A stretch of DNA of 64,000 bases from Pseudomonadota bacterium (GCA_021325555.1 JAJPGY010000003.1:1-64000), one strand, 5' to 3'. Shown: positions 43,086 to 52,022, counted from the stretch's first letter. Made by a program: numbers and translations. The notes: generated by a model from the sequence alone, not told the origin.

Positions 43086-43703
43086 TCAACGCAGGACGTT
43101 GTCCAGCTCCTTGCCGCTCGGGCGGGACGCAGGCCGTTGGCTGCCTTCCTCCGGGCCCTCGTAGCTGGGCGTGAAACTCGGCGGGCTGGTCGAGACGATG
43201 TACCGGCCGGGCCCGGGCAGGAGCGACAGCGCCACCCGGGAGAAGCCGGGCATGAGGATCGAGCTTTCCGCCCCGGCCAGGCTGGGCAGCACGAGCCCGG
43301 ACCTGTCCTGCGGCGGGGGCGGGATGTGATTGTCGACACTGGCTGCCATGAGCGGGAAGATGGCGATCACCGCCGCCTTGGCCAGGCCGTAAAAGGCGCC
43401 GCCCAGCCGGTCGGCGAAGATCGGCCTGCGCTTCGGGTTCCAGCGCAGGACAAGCGCCAGCACGATCTCGAGGACCGCCTCGGTCGAGAACCACAGCATG
43501 AGGTAGGCGGCGGTGGTGGCCGCCGCCGGACCGACGCGCAGGCGCATGGCCACCCAGGCCGCGAAGTCGACATAGAGATGCTGAACGATGGCCGTGGCCC
43601 CGACGATGGCCAGCGGCCCGCGCCAGGAGGCGACAAGACCCCGATTCCAGCCGTTGACGGCCAACACCACCAGCACGACAAGGAACAGACCATCCCAGAG
43701 CAT
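43086..43703 (-). CDS. CvpA-family membrane protein
   Basis: A 205-residue protein from ATG 43703, which follows GGAGGG. Four hydrophobic segments fit CvpA (colicin V production) topology: ~4-20, ~24-42 (GPLAIVGATAIVQHLYV), ~60-90 and ~104-125 (GAFYGLAKAAVIAIFPLMAA, with the family's G-x-xxG-K). The C-terminal ~60 residues are a Pro/Ser-rich tail. The gene closes the operon tonB-exbB-exbD-aroE-cvpA, 25 bases after aroE. Function in the family is poorly defined. Confidence 0.75.
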   Translation of the reverse strand: MLWDGLFLVVLVVLAVNGWNRGLVASWRGPLAIVGATAIVQHLYVDFAAWVAMRLRVGPAAATTAAYLMLWFSTEAVLEIVLALVLRWNPKRRPIFADRLGGAFYGLAKAAVIAIFPLMAASVDNHIPPPPQDRSGLVLPSLAGAESSILMPGFSRVALSLLPGPGRYIVSTSPPSFTPSYEGPEEGSQRPASRPSGKELDNVLR

Positions 43704-43728
43704 AATCCCTCCTGCCGGAGCCCGGCCG

Positions 43729-44598
43729 TTATTGTAATATCTGCCCGGCGCCGGCAAGCGCCTGACGCATCACCTCCACCGGCCCGGCGCGGCCGGTCCA
43801 GAAGTTGAAGGCGAGCGCGGCCTGATAAACGAGCATCGAGCCCCCGTCCACGGCCGCCAGCCGGCGCCGGGAAGCACCCTCCACCAGCGGCGTGGCGCCG
43901 CCCAGCCGGTAGACCATGTCGAAGAGCAGCCCGGAGGCGCTAACCGCCGCCACAGCCGCCATGAGCCACGCCGGCGCCTGGTTGCCGGCCAGCCCTGCCG
44001 GGGTGCAGTTGACCAGCAGGTCGGCCGCCGGCGGCGGCTCGCCGGCGGCCAGGAAGGCGAGGCGTCCGTAAGCGGGCTCCGCCCCGCCCGCCGCCAGCCT
44101 GGCAGAGGTCTCTGCCACCAGCTGCCGCCCGGCCTTATCGTTGCGCGCCAGCACTACCACGCGCGGCCAGCCCAGCTCGAGCAGGCCGCACACGGCCGCC
44201 CGGGCTGCGCCGCCGGCCCCTACCACCACCGCCAGCCCGCCCGGCGGCCCGTTCCAGCACTCGGAAAGCGCCAGCTTGAAGCCGCCCAGGTCGGTGTTGT
44301 GCCCGGTGGTCTGCCCGCGGCGGTCGATGGCCACCGTGTTGACCGCCCCCACCAGCGACGCCTCCGGCGTCAGGCGGCCGATTAGGCCGGTCACCGCCTG
44401 CTTGTGGGGGACGGTGACGTTGAAGCCGGCAAAGCCCCTGCCCACCAGGTCGGCGACGCCGTAAGCCAGCCTCTCGGCCGGCAGGTCGACAAGCAGGTAG
44501 TCGCCGGACAGACCGTAATGGGCGAGCGCCGCCCTGTGCATGGGCGGTGAGCCGGAGTGCGCGACCGGGTGCCCGATCAAGCCGAGCAGATATTGCAT
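43729..44598 (-). CDS. aroE: shikimate dehydrogenase
   Basis: A 289-residue NADPH-dependent enzyme that reduces 3-dehydroshikimate in aromatic amino-acid synthesis. Substrate-binding motifs are GLIGHPVAHSGSPPMHRAAL (~6-25) and FNVTVPHKQAV with the catalytic Lys (~60-70), then NTDLGGF (~101). The nucleotide loop is VVVGAGGAARAAV (~124-136). The C-terminal motif MLVYQAALAF matches the family's final Q-containing helix. The ATG shares its A with the exbD stop (TGATG), so aroE is translationally coupled to exbD, an uncommon partner. Confidence 0.95.
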   Translation of the reverse strand: MQYLLGLIGHPVAHSGSPPMHRAALAHYGLSGDYLLVDLPAERLAYGVADLVGRGFAGFNVTVPHKQAVTGLIGRLTPEASLVGAVNTVAIDRRGQTTGHNTDLGGFKLALSECWNGPPGGLAVVVGAGGAARAAVCGLLELGWPRVVVLARNDKAGRQLVAETSARLAAGGAEPAYGRLAFLAAGEPPPAADLLVNCTPAGLAGNQAPAWLMAAVAAVSASGLLFDMVYRLGGATPLVEGASRRRLAAVDGGSMLVYQAALAFNFWTGRAGPVEVMRQALAGAGQILQ

Positions 44599-45032
44599 CA
44601 ATACTGGCTGGCCTGAATGGTGGCCACCCGCATGCGCTTGATGCCGGCGGCGGCGGCGGCGCTCATCACCGCCACCACGTCCTTCTGCTTGGAGTCGCCG
44701 TCGGCGTTGACGGTCACCGGCAGGTCCTGCCGGCCGGCCCTTCTCTGCAGATCCTTGATCCGCTCCTCCAGGGACCCGGAGTCGGCGCCCTTCTCGACAA
44801 ACTTGCCGTTGATGGCGATCTGCCCCTCTTTATCGATGTCAATAAAGATCGCCTTGCTCTCGTCGTCCTTCTTGGCGTTGTGCGTCTCGGGCGGCTTTAT
44901 CTTCAGATCCGACTTGTCGATGAGCGGGGCGATAAGGATCATGATCACCAGCAGCACGAGGAAGACGTCGGTCAGCGGCGTGACGTTGATGTCCGAGAAC
45001 ACCTCCCCGGATTTACCGCCACCCATGGCCAT
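44598..45032 (-). CDS. exbD: ExbD/TolR-family biopolymer transport protein
   Basis: A 144-residue protein with one N-terminal span (~17-38, TDVFLVLLVIMILIAPLID) containing the conserved proton-path Asp (PLTDVFL), and a periplasmic domain (~45-140). With ExbB it uses the proton gradient to energise TonB. An N-terminal Met/Gly-rich leader is normal. It lies between exbB and aroE. Confidence 0.92.
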   Translation of the reverse strand: MAMGGGKSGEVFSDINVTPLTDVFLVLLVIMILIAPLIDKSDLKIKPPETHNAKKDDESKAIFIDIDKEGQIAINGKFVEKGADSGSLEERIKDLQRRAGRQDLPVTVNADGDSKQKDVVAVMSAAAAAGIKRMRVATIQASQY

Positions 45033-45081
45033 AAGTCGCCCACCTCCTTAAAGCCGGCTGCCCGAGCCGGGTCCTGCCAAA

Positions 45082-45723
45082 CTAACGCGCGTGCCCTGCC
45101 GCTTCCGCCCCCACGAAGCTCATGAAAAGCAGCTTCAGGAGCAGGAAGTCGTCGTCGAAGCGCTTGACCGTGTTCGTGTAAAGGTTGTTGAAGATGACGG
45201 CCAGGATGGCCACGATCAGCCCGTAACCTGTGGCGATCAGCGCTTTGGCGACGCCCACCACGACCACCGGCGTGCCACCACCGCCGACACCAAGCTGATC
45301 GAGCGTGAAGACCACGCCGACCACCGTCCCGAAGAGGCCGATGAAGGGCGCGGTGGCCCCTATTGTCCCCAGAATGGCCAGGTGCTTCTCCAGCTTACGG
45401 GTGACCAGTCCGACAGTGATGTCGAAGGCCTTCGAGAAATCCTCCTTCTGCTCGGCCATCAGGCGCACCCCCTCCTCGGCCACCTCGCCGACCACCCCGC
45501 CCAGCCTGCTGCAGGTGGCCTGGGCGGCCTGCAGCTGGTTGCGCTCCAGCTCCCGCTGCAGCTGGTGGATGAAGGCCGAGACGTCACGCCTGTTCTTTTG
45601 ATAGTAGAGATAGCGCTCGATGATCACCGCCACGGTGAGGATCGAGCAGATGGTGATCGGCACCGAGGCGAACCAGTCCTTGACCATGAACTCCATAAAA
45701 AACGTGAAGAATTTGCTTTCCAT
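45082..45723 (-). CDS. exbB: ExbB/TolQ/MotA-family proton channel protein
   Basis: A 213-residue protein. The ATG at 45723 follows AGGAGTAAAG; a long in-frame N-terminal extension is rejected. Three spans are seen: ~18-36, ~118-140 (LGTIGATAPFIGLFGTVVG, the family signature) and ~160-185 (VGVAKALIATGYGLIVAILAV). It forms the motor with ExbD and the TonB-like protein upstream. The gap to the tonB stop is 73 bases. Confidence 0.93.
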   Translation of the reverse strand: MESKFFTFFMEFMVKDWFASVPITICSILTVAVIIERYLYYQKNRRDVSAFIHQLQRELERNQLQAAQATCSRLGGVVGEVAEEGVRLMAEQKEDFSKAFDITVGLVTRKLEKHLAILGTIGATAPFIGLFGTVVGVVFTLDQLGVGGGGTPVVVVGVAKALIATGYGLIVAILAVIFNNLYTNTVKRFDDDFLLLKLLFMSFVGAEAAGHAR

Positions 45724-45796
45724 CTTTACTCCTGAAACGAGATTGCGTGAGCTCGAACCCTTGCCGCCTCGGGATCCCCCTGAACTGTTGAGTCTA

Positions 45797-47476
45797 TCAG
45801 AATTGCCGGAAGACGCCACGTCCCCCGCCAAAGACGTTGTAATCGAAGGTAAATTGAATGTCCACATCATCGGGGGCGCCGGCCGGCAGCGGCCTGAAGG
45901 GGGCGGCGTTCTCCACGGCCTTCAAGGCCGCCTGATCGGCAATCGCCACCCCGGAGCTGTGATCCAGGCGCAGGTGCGAAAGCTCGCCCCCCCTGTGGAC
46001 CTTGAAAACCACCACCACCCGCTTGGACTCGTTGCCCTTGGGCGGGAACCAGGCCCGCTTGATCCGGCGCTGCAAATCGGCCATGTACGGGCCGAAGTCG
46101 ACGTCCGCCTGGGCGGCCACCGAAGGCCTGCCGTTGGGATTGGAGTTGGCGTCCGGGTTGCCGCGGATGCCCTCGCCGCCGCCACCGCCTGCCGGGCGGG
46201 CCACGCTCGGGGCGACCGCGATTGCCGGCCCGCCGCCACCACCGCCGGCACGCCCGCCGGACACCCTGACCGGGGCAGGGGCCGCGGCCGGACCACCTCC
46301 CTCACCCCTGGTGCGCGAGCCGCCGCCGCCGCCGACCACCGGCACCGGCGTAGGCGAGGCCGAGGAGCCGGCACCGCCGCCGCCAACCGAAATGGGCGAA
46401 GGCGCCGCCGGGGCGAAGCTGGTGGCCGCGCCGCCGCCGGCGCGCGGCACCGGGGCAAAAGCGGAGCCGCCGGCATGGGCGATCGCCACCGGGGATGGTG
46501 ACGGCGAGGGGTTGGGCGAGGCGAAACGCGAGGGGTGCGCTGACGGCATCGGCGAGGGCGCGCCGGGGCGGGCCACCGGCGTCGGCGTCGGCGATGGCGT
46601 CGGCGTCGGCGAAGGACGGGCCACCGGGGTCGGGCTGGGCACCGGCGACGGGTGCGCCACCGGCGTCGGGCTGGGATGCGGCGAGGGGGTCGGGCTCGGG
46701 TGCGGGGCCGGCGTGGGCGTCGGCGCCGGCGCCGGATGGGCCACCGGCGTCGGCGTCGGGTGCGGCTGCGGCGTCGGGTGCGGCTGCGGGCGGGCCGGGC
46801 TCGGCGTCTCACGCGAGGCCCTGGAGGGGGCCTTTGGCGCCGGCGACGGTGCCTCCACCGGCCGGTTCTCGTGCCTGCCGGCCGACTCCGAGGCGTGCTC
46901 GGCCCTTCGTTGCGAGACGATCTTCTTGGTGGTCGGCGGCTGGTTCTGGATGAACTCGATGTCGGTGACCTGGGCAGGCGGCGGCGGCGGCACTATGAAG
47001 AAGAAGGCGAGGATGAAGCAGGCGACCATGAGCGAGACGTGAAATATGTAGGAGCCGCTTGCCGCCTCGGGCATCTCGATCACGTATTCGGGATATATGT
47101 GCCGGCGCTGGACCATGGCCGCGTGATCGTAGGCGTCGCGGATCGCGTAGGCCGCGAAGGTGAGGATGAGCCCCAGGTAGATGATCGACACCGGCGTGCC
47201 CAGGTGCGCCTGCTTCACAGTCTGCACGAGCACGATGTTCGGCTTCATGTTGTTGCTTATGCCGAAGTCGTAGAGCGCCTTGATGATCGGGTCGGTGAAA
47301 ACCACCAGCGCCAGAAGCAAGAGGTTGATCGCGGTCACCGAAAGGAAAAGCAGACCCTTGCGCGTCTCCCCGTTGTAAATCTGCCCCCAGCCGGGAATGA
47401 TCGATAAAAGCGCAGCCATGTTCGGATCACGTGGTGGCTGCTGCTGGGCGCCGGGTCGTAAAGATGTTGTCGTCAT
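45797..47476 (-). CDS. TonB-like protein with N-terminal multi-span domain
   Basis: A 559-residue protein. Residues ~20-165 hold several hydrophobic spans (LLSIIPGWGQIYNGETRKG followed by FLSVTAINLLLLALVVF; IIYLGLILTFAAYAI; FHVSLMVACFILAFFFIV). The first motif resembles TM2/DUF5683 proteins. A long disordered Pro/Thr/His/Ala region (~165-460) contains tandem PTPTPVAHP-type repeats long enough to cross the periplasm. The C-terminal ~90 residues are a TonB domain (YMADLQRRIKRAWFPPKGN, LRLDHSSGVAIADQAALKAV). It heads the exbB-exbD operon, so it is the likely energy transducer. A normal TonB has one span; this architecture is unusual. Confidence 0.8.
   Translation of the reverse strand: MTTTSLRPGAQQQPPRDPNMAALLSIIPGWGQIYNGETRKGLLFLSVTAINLLLLALVVFTDPIIKALYDFGISNNMKPNIVLVQTVKQAHLGTPVSIIYLGLILTFAAYAIRDAYDHAAMVQRRHIYPEYVIEMPEAASGSYIFHVSLMVACFILAFFFIVPPPPPAQVTDIEFIQNQPPTTKKIVSQRRAEHASESAGRHENRPVEAPSPAPKAPSRASRETPSPARPQPHPTPQPHPTPTPVAHPAPAPTPTPAPHPSPTPSPHPSPTPVAHPSPVPSPTPVARPSPTPTPSPTPTPVARPGAPSPMPSAHPSRFASPNPSPSPSPVAIAHAGGSAFAPVPRAGGGAATSFAPAAPSPISVGGGGAGSSASPTPVPVVGGGGGSRTRGEGGGPAAAPAPVRVSGGRAGGGGGGPAIAVAPSVARPAGGGGGEGIRGNPDANSNPNGRPSVAAQADVDFGPYMADLQRRIKRAWFPPKGNESKRVVVVFKVHRGGELSHLRLDHSSGVAIADQAALKAVENAAPFRPLPAGAPDDVDIQFTFDYNVFGGGRGVFRQF
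46540..46830 (-). repeat. Pro-Thr/Ala-His-Pro coding repeats in the tonB-like gene
   Basis: Short imperfect tandem repeats encoding PTP, PTPVAHP and PHPSP units in the periplasm-spanning region. Such repeats change length easily by slippage. Confidence 0.7.
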
Positions 47477-47690
47477 TTATGCGCAGGATCTCAAAGTCCG
47501 CGTTTCATTCTAGCAAGCCGAGCTACCGCGTCGCATAACTGTTGTACCCACAGACAAGCCGGTTAATGCACGCTGTCCGTCCGGGCCCGCCGTCAGGAAA
47601 CACTCTAGCGCCGATCGCGGGCTAAGCACACGCCATTCGCACTGGATGGCGCACCGGGTTTTGCCGGTAGGGCGCCCGGGCAGGACGGCG

Positions 47691-48674
47691 CTACATCGGC
47701 ATGCGCAGGTCTTCGGCCAGCTCTATCTTCAGCTCGTCGCCCGGGCGGATGTCCACCCGCTTGCCCTTCTTGGCCAGAAGGATGATCACGCCCACGGCCA
47801 GACCGACGCCGGCGCCGATCACCGCGCCCGCCGGCCTGCCTATGCCCTTGGAGCTGCTGCTTGTGGAGGAGCTGCTGGAGGAGCTGGATTTGCCTATTCC
47901 GCCGGCCAGAAGACCGATGCCCAGACCCGCCGCCGTCGGCAGTGCCACCATGCCGGTGTCGATGGCCACATCCTTCATCCCCCGCCGGGCGTGGACGACG
48001 CCCCCGCGGGCCACGATGTTGGCCACGATCGGGATCTGCCGGTTGTCCGGGGTGGTGACCGTGTCGAACTTGAGGGCCACCGACCCGTTGCGCTCGAGGC
48101 GGCGCGGCGCGTTTATCTGGGCTATCCGCCCTTTGATCACCGACCCGGCCGGCACCACTATGCCGCCGTCGATGGTCAGATCCTCGGCCGTGCGGGCTGA
48201 GAACTCGTCGCCTTCCTGGCTGGTGTCGCTGTCCACGGCCGTGTCCATGATGATCGGGATCTTGGTGCCCGAGGGCACGACGCGAATGTAGCCCTGGAGA
48301 ACCTTGTTCGCCACCCTGGTTGCATCGCCGGCGACCGCCGCCTCGCCACCGGCGGCCGCCGCGCCCTGGCTTTCGGCCGGGCCTGCGGCGGCGCTCTCGG
48401 GCGGCGGGCTGGCCGCCTGGCCTTCCGGGGTGGCGCCGGCTGCCGCCTCGGTGGCAGCCGGCGCCGCAGCAGGCGCGCCGGCTGCGGTGCCTGTCCCGGC
48501 TGGCGCCGGACTGCCGGTCTCGCCGCCCGCTGCCGAAGGCTGCTCAGCGGCGGCCGGCTCGGCCAGGCTGTAGATCTTGAAGTTGACGTCCGGCTGCGCC
48601 GCCGCCTGGGCCGCCAGGGATACCTGGGCGGCCAATAACAAGCTCATCAGCACCGGGAGCGCTCTAAGGGTCAT
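47691..48674 (-). CDS. exported protein with VirB10/TrbI-like beta domain
   Basis: A 327-residue protein with a signal peptide (1-~27). A disordered Ala/Pro/Gly region (~35-125) precedes a strand-rich domain: VVPSGTKIPIIMDTAVDSDTS (~133-153), IDGGIVVPAGSVIKGRIAQI (~170-189), VTTPDNRQIPIVANIV. These phrases resemble VirB10/TrbI C-terminal domains. A Ser run and a Gly-rich hydrophobic stretch (GAVIGAGVGLAVGVIILLA, ~283-301) follow. No other secretion-system gene is near, so this is a stand-alone envelope protein. The ATG follows AGGAG. Confidence 0.6.
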   Translation of the reverse strand: MTLRALPVLMSLLLAAQVSLAAQAAAQPDVNFKIYSLAEPAAAEQPSAAGGETGSPAPAGTGTAAGAPAAAPAATEAAAGATPEGQAASPPPESAAAGPAESQGAAAAGGEAAVAGDATRVANKVLQGYIRVVPSGTKIPIIMDTAVDSDTSQEGDEFSARTAEDLTIDGGIVVPAGSVIKGRIAQINAPRRLERNGSVALKFDTVTTPDNRQIPIVANIVARGGVVHARRGMKDVAIDTGMVALPTAAGLGIGLLAGGIGKSSSSSSSSTSSSSKGIGRPAGAVIGAGVGLAVGVIILLAKKGKRVDIRPGDELKIELAEDLRMPM

Positions 48675-49136
48675 TATCAGTCTCCTGTTGGGCGGTCAGC
48701 CACCTGGCAACCGGTCAGTCTAGCATGGGCAGCCGGCCGGGCAAACTAGCCATATTTAAGAAAGGAGCGCAACCGGCGACAAATTTGAGGAATAATCAAC
48801 TTGGGGACCGTCGATGCCCGGGGGTAGCGCCATCTTGCCGTCATCTTTTACCTGCCAGACACATCGCCGCTCGACCCGACCGGACCAGGCCGGCAGCCCG
48901 GGCCGGGGAGAGGACGGACAGGAGGCGACGCGCGCCGCGAGACCGGCTGCCCGCATGCCGGTGGCAGCCAGGCAGCGGGCAACCGGCGGTGGCCTGGCCA
49001 ACAGGGCGGGGCGCGGGTTTGCCGGATTAGAACCGGGGCGGCGCCTTGAGCGCCGGAGGGGGTCCGATCTTCCGTGCCGAGCGCGGTCTTTAGATTAATA
49101 TACTCTAGAAACAGCTTCCCCGAAGAGGACCCGAAC
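48675..49136. other. 462-base divergent intergenic region
   Basis: It lies between the leftward VirB10-like gene and the rightward SPLL-repeat gene. It holds the -35/-10 pair at 48753-48782 for the left gene and a TATACT at 49099-49104 ahead of the right gene. Open frames inside are short and Arg/Gly/Ala-rich, and I see no convincing gene. Confidence 0.5.
48753..48782 (-). promoter_or_regulatory. possible promoter of the VirB10-like gene
   Basis: On the minus strand TTGTCG (48782-48777) and TAAATA (48758-48753) are 18 bases apart, about 80 bases upstream of the ATG at 48674. Confidence 0.35.
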
Positions 49137-50636
49137 GTGATCGACTGCCCAATATGTAACGTCCCCAACGAGGACATGGCACGCTTTTGCGCCGAATGCG
49201 GGCAACGGCTCACTCGCCCGGCGGCGCCGCCGGCCGCCGCACCATCGCCGCCGGCGGAGCCGCCTGCCAAGGCGCCGAAGCTCCACTCGCCGCTCCTGGG
49301 CGCGGAGATCATCGAGACCGCCCGCAGGGCCGAGCCGCCCCGCGGGCTGCGCTCGCCGCTTCTGGGCGAGACCGATCCGGGGATGCACCAGGAGCCGCCC
49401 GTGCCCGGTGCGGGAAGGAAAGCCCACCTGCACTCGCCGCTGCTCGAGGGCGACGAGGAGGAGGTTGTCGACCTGCCGCCGCGCCCGGCCGGCCGCGGCG
49501 GGCTCCGCTCGCCGCTCCTGAGCGGCGAGGCGCCGGAGGACTACGGCGGCGCCGGCAGGCCCGGCGGGCTGCGCTCGCCGCTTCTGGGCGGCGACGAGCC
49601 GGGGTTTGCCGAGCCGCGCCCCGGCCGGCACGGGCTGCGCTCGCCGCTCCTGGGCGGGGAGGAGGAGGAGGAGGAGTACGCCGAGCCGCCGCGCCCCGTC
49701 GGGCGCGGCAAGCTGCACTCGCCTATCCTGGGCGGCGCCGACTCCGTGCCCCTGGGCGGCGCCTACGGGGATTTCGAGGACGATGACGATCCCAATGTTT
49801 TGCGCTCGCCGCTGCTGGCCGCCAAGCTGCCGCTGCCGGACAAGCCGGCCAAACCGCCGGCGGAGCCCGAAAAGCCGCAGCGCCTGGCCGACCAGGTACA
49901 AAAGAGCGTAGGCTCGGTTGCCCCCGGCTCCTACAGCAGCGCCGGCGCGGGCGGACAGCCGCCCGCCGCCGGCAGCGGCCCGGAGCCGGTGCCCGCCGCG
50001 GCGCCCCCGCGCAGGCTGGCGGCCGGCCCCGAATTGCCGGGCTCGCCCGCCCGCCATCCCGGCTTCGAGCCTGGCCAGCCTTCCCCGGCCGTTGATCCGG
50101 GGCCGGGCCCCGGCGCCCAGATGCCGGCTGCGCCCCCGCCGGCCGCCGGCAGCGGCTACCAGTTCGGGCTGCCCGGCCCGGCAGGCGGCGGGCCGGCAGG
50201 CTCGCCAGCCGCCGCCTTCGGCTCGCCCGCCTCCCCGCCGGCGGCCAGCCCGGCGCCCGCCCCGCCGCCGCCGGTCGACCTGTCGGGGTTGCGGGGTCTG
50301 AGCGCGCCGCAGCCCGACGGGGAGCCGGGGTTGAGGAAGCGGCGTTTCAAGCTGCTCGAGGAGACCGAGCCGGCAGAACCGGCCCCGCGAGCCGGTTTCA
50401 GCGCCGGCGGGCGATCGGCCGAGCCGGCACGGCCGGCGCAGCCAGCGCTGCCCGGATCTGTGAAACTGCTGGTGGTGCCGCTGGTGCTGGCGGCAATTGT
50501 GAAATTTCTCACCATGCAGGAGTTCGTCAAAGCCAACCAGCCGTTCATGCCGATAATCGCCGACCAGGCCGGTCAGCTCGTCGTCATCGTCTGCCTGATC
50601 GTCATCTGCCTGGCCGCCGGCGGCTCCCGCCGCTGA
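49137..50636 (+). CDS. zinc-ribbon protein with eight SPLL repeats and C-terminal membrane anchor
   Basis: A 499-residue protein. The GTG at 49137 lies eight bases after AGAGGA and gives the zinc ribbon at once (CPICNVPNEDMARFCAECG, residues 4-22). A disordered region follows with eight copies of (L/K)(H/R)SP(L/I)LG, spaced about 20-60 residues (KLHSPLLGAE, GLRSPLLGET, HLHSPLLEGD, GLRSPLLSGE, GLRSPLLGGD, GLRSPLLGGE, KLHSPILGGA, VLRSPLLAAK). Residues ~240-440 are Pro/Ala/Gly linker. Two hydrophobic segments end the protein (LLVVPLVLAAIVKFLTM and LVVIVCLIVICLAAGG). The motif looks like a multivalent docking peptide; the partner is unknown. Confidence 0.65.
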   Translation: MIDCPICNVPNEDMARFCAECGQRLTRPAAPPAAAPSPPAEPPAKAPKLHSPLLGAEIIETARRAEPPRGLRSPLLGETDPGMHQEPPVPGAGRKAHLHSPLLEGDEEEVVDLPPRPAGRGGLRSPLLSGEAPEDYGGAGRPGGLRSPLLGGDEPGFAEPRPGRHGLRSPLLGGEEEEEEYAEPPRPVGRGKLHSPILGGADSVPLGGAYGDFEDDDDPNVLRSPLLAAKLPLPDKPAKPPAEPEKPQRLADQVQKSVGSVAPGSYSSAGAGGQPPAAGSGPEPVPAAAPPRRLAAGPELPGSPARHPGFEPGQPSPAVDPGPGPGAQMPAAPPPAAGSGYQFGLPGPAGGGPAGSPAAAFGSPASPPAASPAPAPPPPVDLSGLRGLSAPQPDGEPGLRKRRFKLLEETEPAEPAPRAGFSAGGRSAEPARPAQPALPGSVKLLVVPLVLAAIVKFLTMQEFVKANQPFMPIIADQAGQLVVIVCLIVICLAAGGSRR

Positions 50637-50792
50637 CGGACCGCCGGGCGGTTGACCGGCATAAAAAAACCGTCAGTTTCCAAGGGGCGACGCTGTGCTA
50701 TAGTGACCGTGCCACAGCGCTGGCCTGGTCGCGCATTGTGGCCGCTGCCCGCGATCGGTCGTCCTCTTTAGCTTCGGAAAGGCGAGAACTTG

Positions 50793-52022
50793 ATGAATTG
50801 CCGGAAAGTTGCCGCTCAGGATAAGGGTAGCACGGTCGCCATTCTGGCCCTGGCCATGGTCTTCGCCTCGTCACAGACGGGGGCGCAGGCGGCGTTCGCC
50901 AAGCGGCCCTCGTTCATGATGCCGACCTACAACAAGCTCGTGGAGGGAGCCGGTCCGGAGACCAACGACGTCTCGGCGAGGGCGGAGAAGCCCGCCACTA
51001 CGGGCGGTGCAAGCTCGTCCGACCTGCTGGCGCCGGTCACCCTGGATGCCGGCGCGCAGCAAGCCACCACGGCCGGTGCCGAGCCTGCGAAGTCCGACGG
51101 CGGCGCGCCGCTCTTGAAGTCCACGGTCACCATAAACGGTTTCGCGCCCAAGGGCCCGGTCGATCCGGCAAGCAAGAGCTTGTTCACCGCGCCCTCGGGG
51201 ATCGCGGACCGCCTGGGGGAGAATCTCAAGAAGGCCAAACAGGTCAATGTGATGCCGCTGCCGCTTCTGGTTTCCCCGGATGAGGAGGAAAAAAAGCTCG
51301 AGACCATCGCCGACGCCGAGAAGACCGAACTCGCGGACCTCTGGGAATCAACGCTGGCCAGGTCGCCGGACATCCAGTTCGTGGTGCAGAAGTTGATGCC
51401 CAGCTCCAGCCCCGGGCACGCCTCGACGATCATGATGCGCATGCTGAGCAGCGCCGTCTTCGGCGCCATGGGCGCCGTCAACATGATAAGCCCCAACCCG
51501 GGCATGTACGCGGCCAACAACATGGGCGCCAGCATGATCATGAACGTCCTGCAGATGCAGGAGAACAAGACGGCGGCCAAGGCCAAGCTCAGCCAGACCG
51601 AGGCGATCATGCTCTACAACATGGTGCGCGGCACCGCCGACCGCCTGGTGGAGAACTTCCGCAACTACAAAAAGACGGTGACCACCCTCAACCGAGCCAC
51701 CACCGACCTGCAGGACATGCAGGGGATGGTCGCCGAGGCGCGCGCCGGGCAGGACACGTCCAAACAGCTGGAGATGGAGTACACGCTGCGCAAGCAGCAG
51801 CGGGACGTCGATGCCATCCAGGAAGACCTGCGCCGTTACCGGCAGAGCATGGTCGACCTGGCCGGACCGGACGCGGTGGCCAAGCTTGACAAGCAGATCG
51901 AGGAAGAGCAGAACAAGATCATGCAGGCAACGCCAGCCGGCACCCCCAATCCGAACCCGAGCCAGTCCACAGGCGACGCGCCGGCCGGACAGCAGACCGC
52001 ATCCACCGGCAACCAGGGCTGA
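50793..52022 (+). CDS. secreted coiled-coil protein of unknown family
   Basis: A 409-residue protein from ATG 50793. Residues ~12-33 are a signal peptide (VAILALAMVFASSQTGAQAA). Residues ~35-170 are low-complexity and strand-poor. From ~180 to ~370 it is helical: a Met-rich part (MMRMLSSAVFGAMGAVNM; AANNMGASMIMNVLQMQENK) and a coiled coil (RLVENFRNYKKTVTTLNRAT; LRKQQRDVDAIQEDLRRYRQ). The helical pair looks like the outer-membrane-efflux helical hairpin but no beta part is recognised. The tail is Pro/Ser/Gly-rich. A TATAGT at 50699-50704 may be its -10. Confidence 0.6.
   Translation: MNCRKVAAQDKGSTVAILALAMVFASSQTGAQAAFAKRPSFMMPTYNKLVEGAGPETNDVSARAEKPATTGGASSSDLLAPVTLDAGAQQATTAGAEPAKSDGGAPLLKSTVTINGFAPKGPVDPASKSLFTAPSGIADRLGENLKKAKQVNVMPLPLLVSPDEEEKKLETIADAEKTELADLWESTLARSPDIQFVVQKLMPSSSPGHASTIMMRMLSSAVFGAMGAVNMISPNPGMYAANNMGASMIMNVLQMQENKTAAKAKLSQTEAIMLYNMVRGTADRLVENFRNYKKTVTTLNRATTDLQDMQGMVAEARAGQDTSKQLEMEYTLRKQQRDVDAIQEDLRRYRQSMVDLAGPDAVAKLDKQIEEEQNKIMQATPAGTPNPNPSQSTGDAPAGQQTASTGNQG

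Noticed and set aside
45724..45870. 49-residue N-terminal extension of ExbB
   Set aside because: The ATG at 45723 has AGGAGTAAAG upstream and starts at the normal position for the family; the extension is Ser/Gly-rich noise that overlaps the tonB-like 3' end.
48814..49098. 95-codon frame in the divergent gap before the SPLL-repeat gene
   Set aside because: Arg/Ala/Gly-rich noise without a good ribosome-binding site or domain; it overlaps the start of the real gene's leader.
50652..50675. Intrinsic terminator after the SPLL-repeat gene
   Set aside because: A small ACCGC/GCGGT hairpin is followed by an A-run, not a T-run, on the plus strand, and the stem is too short.
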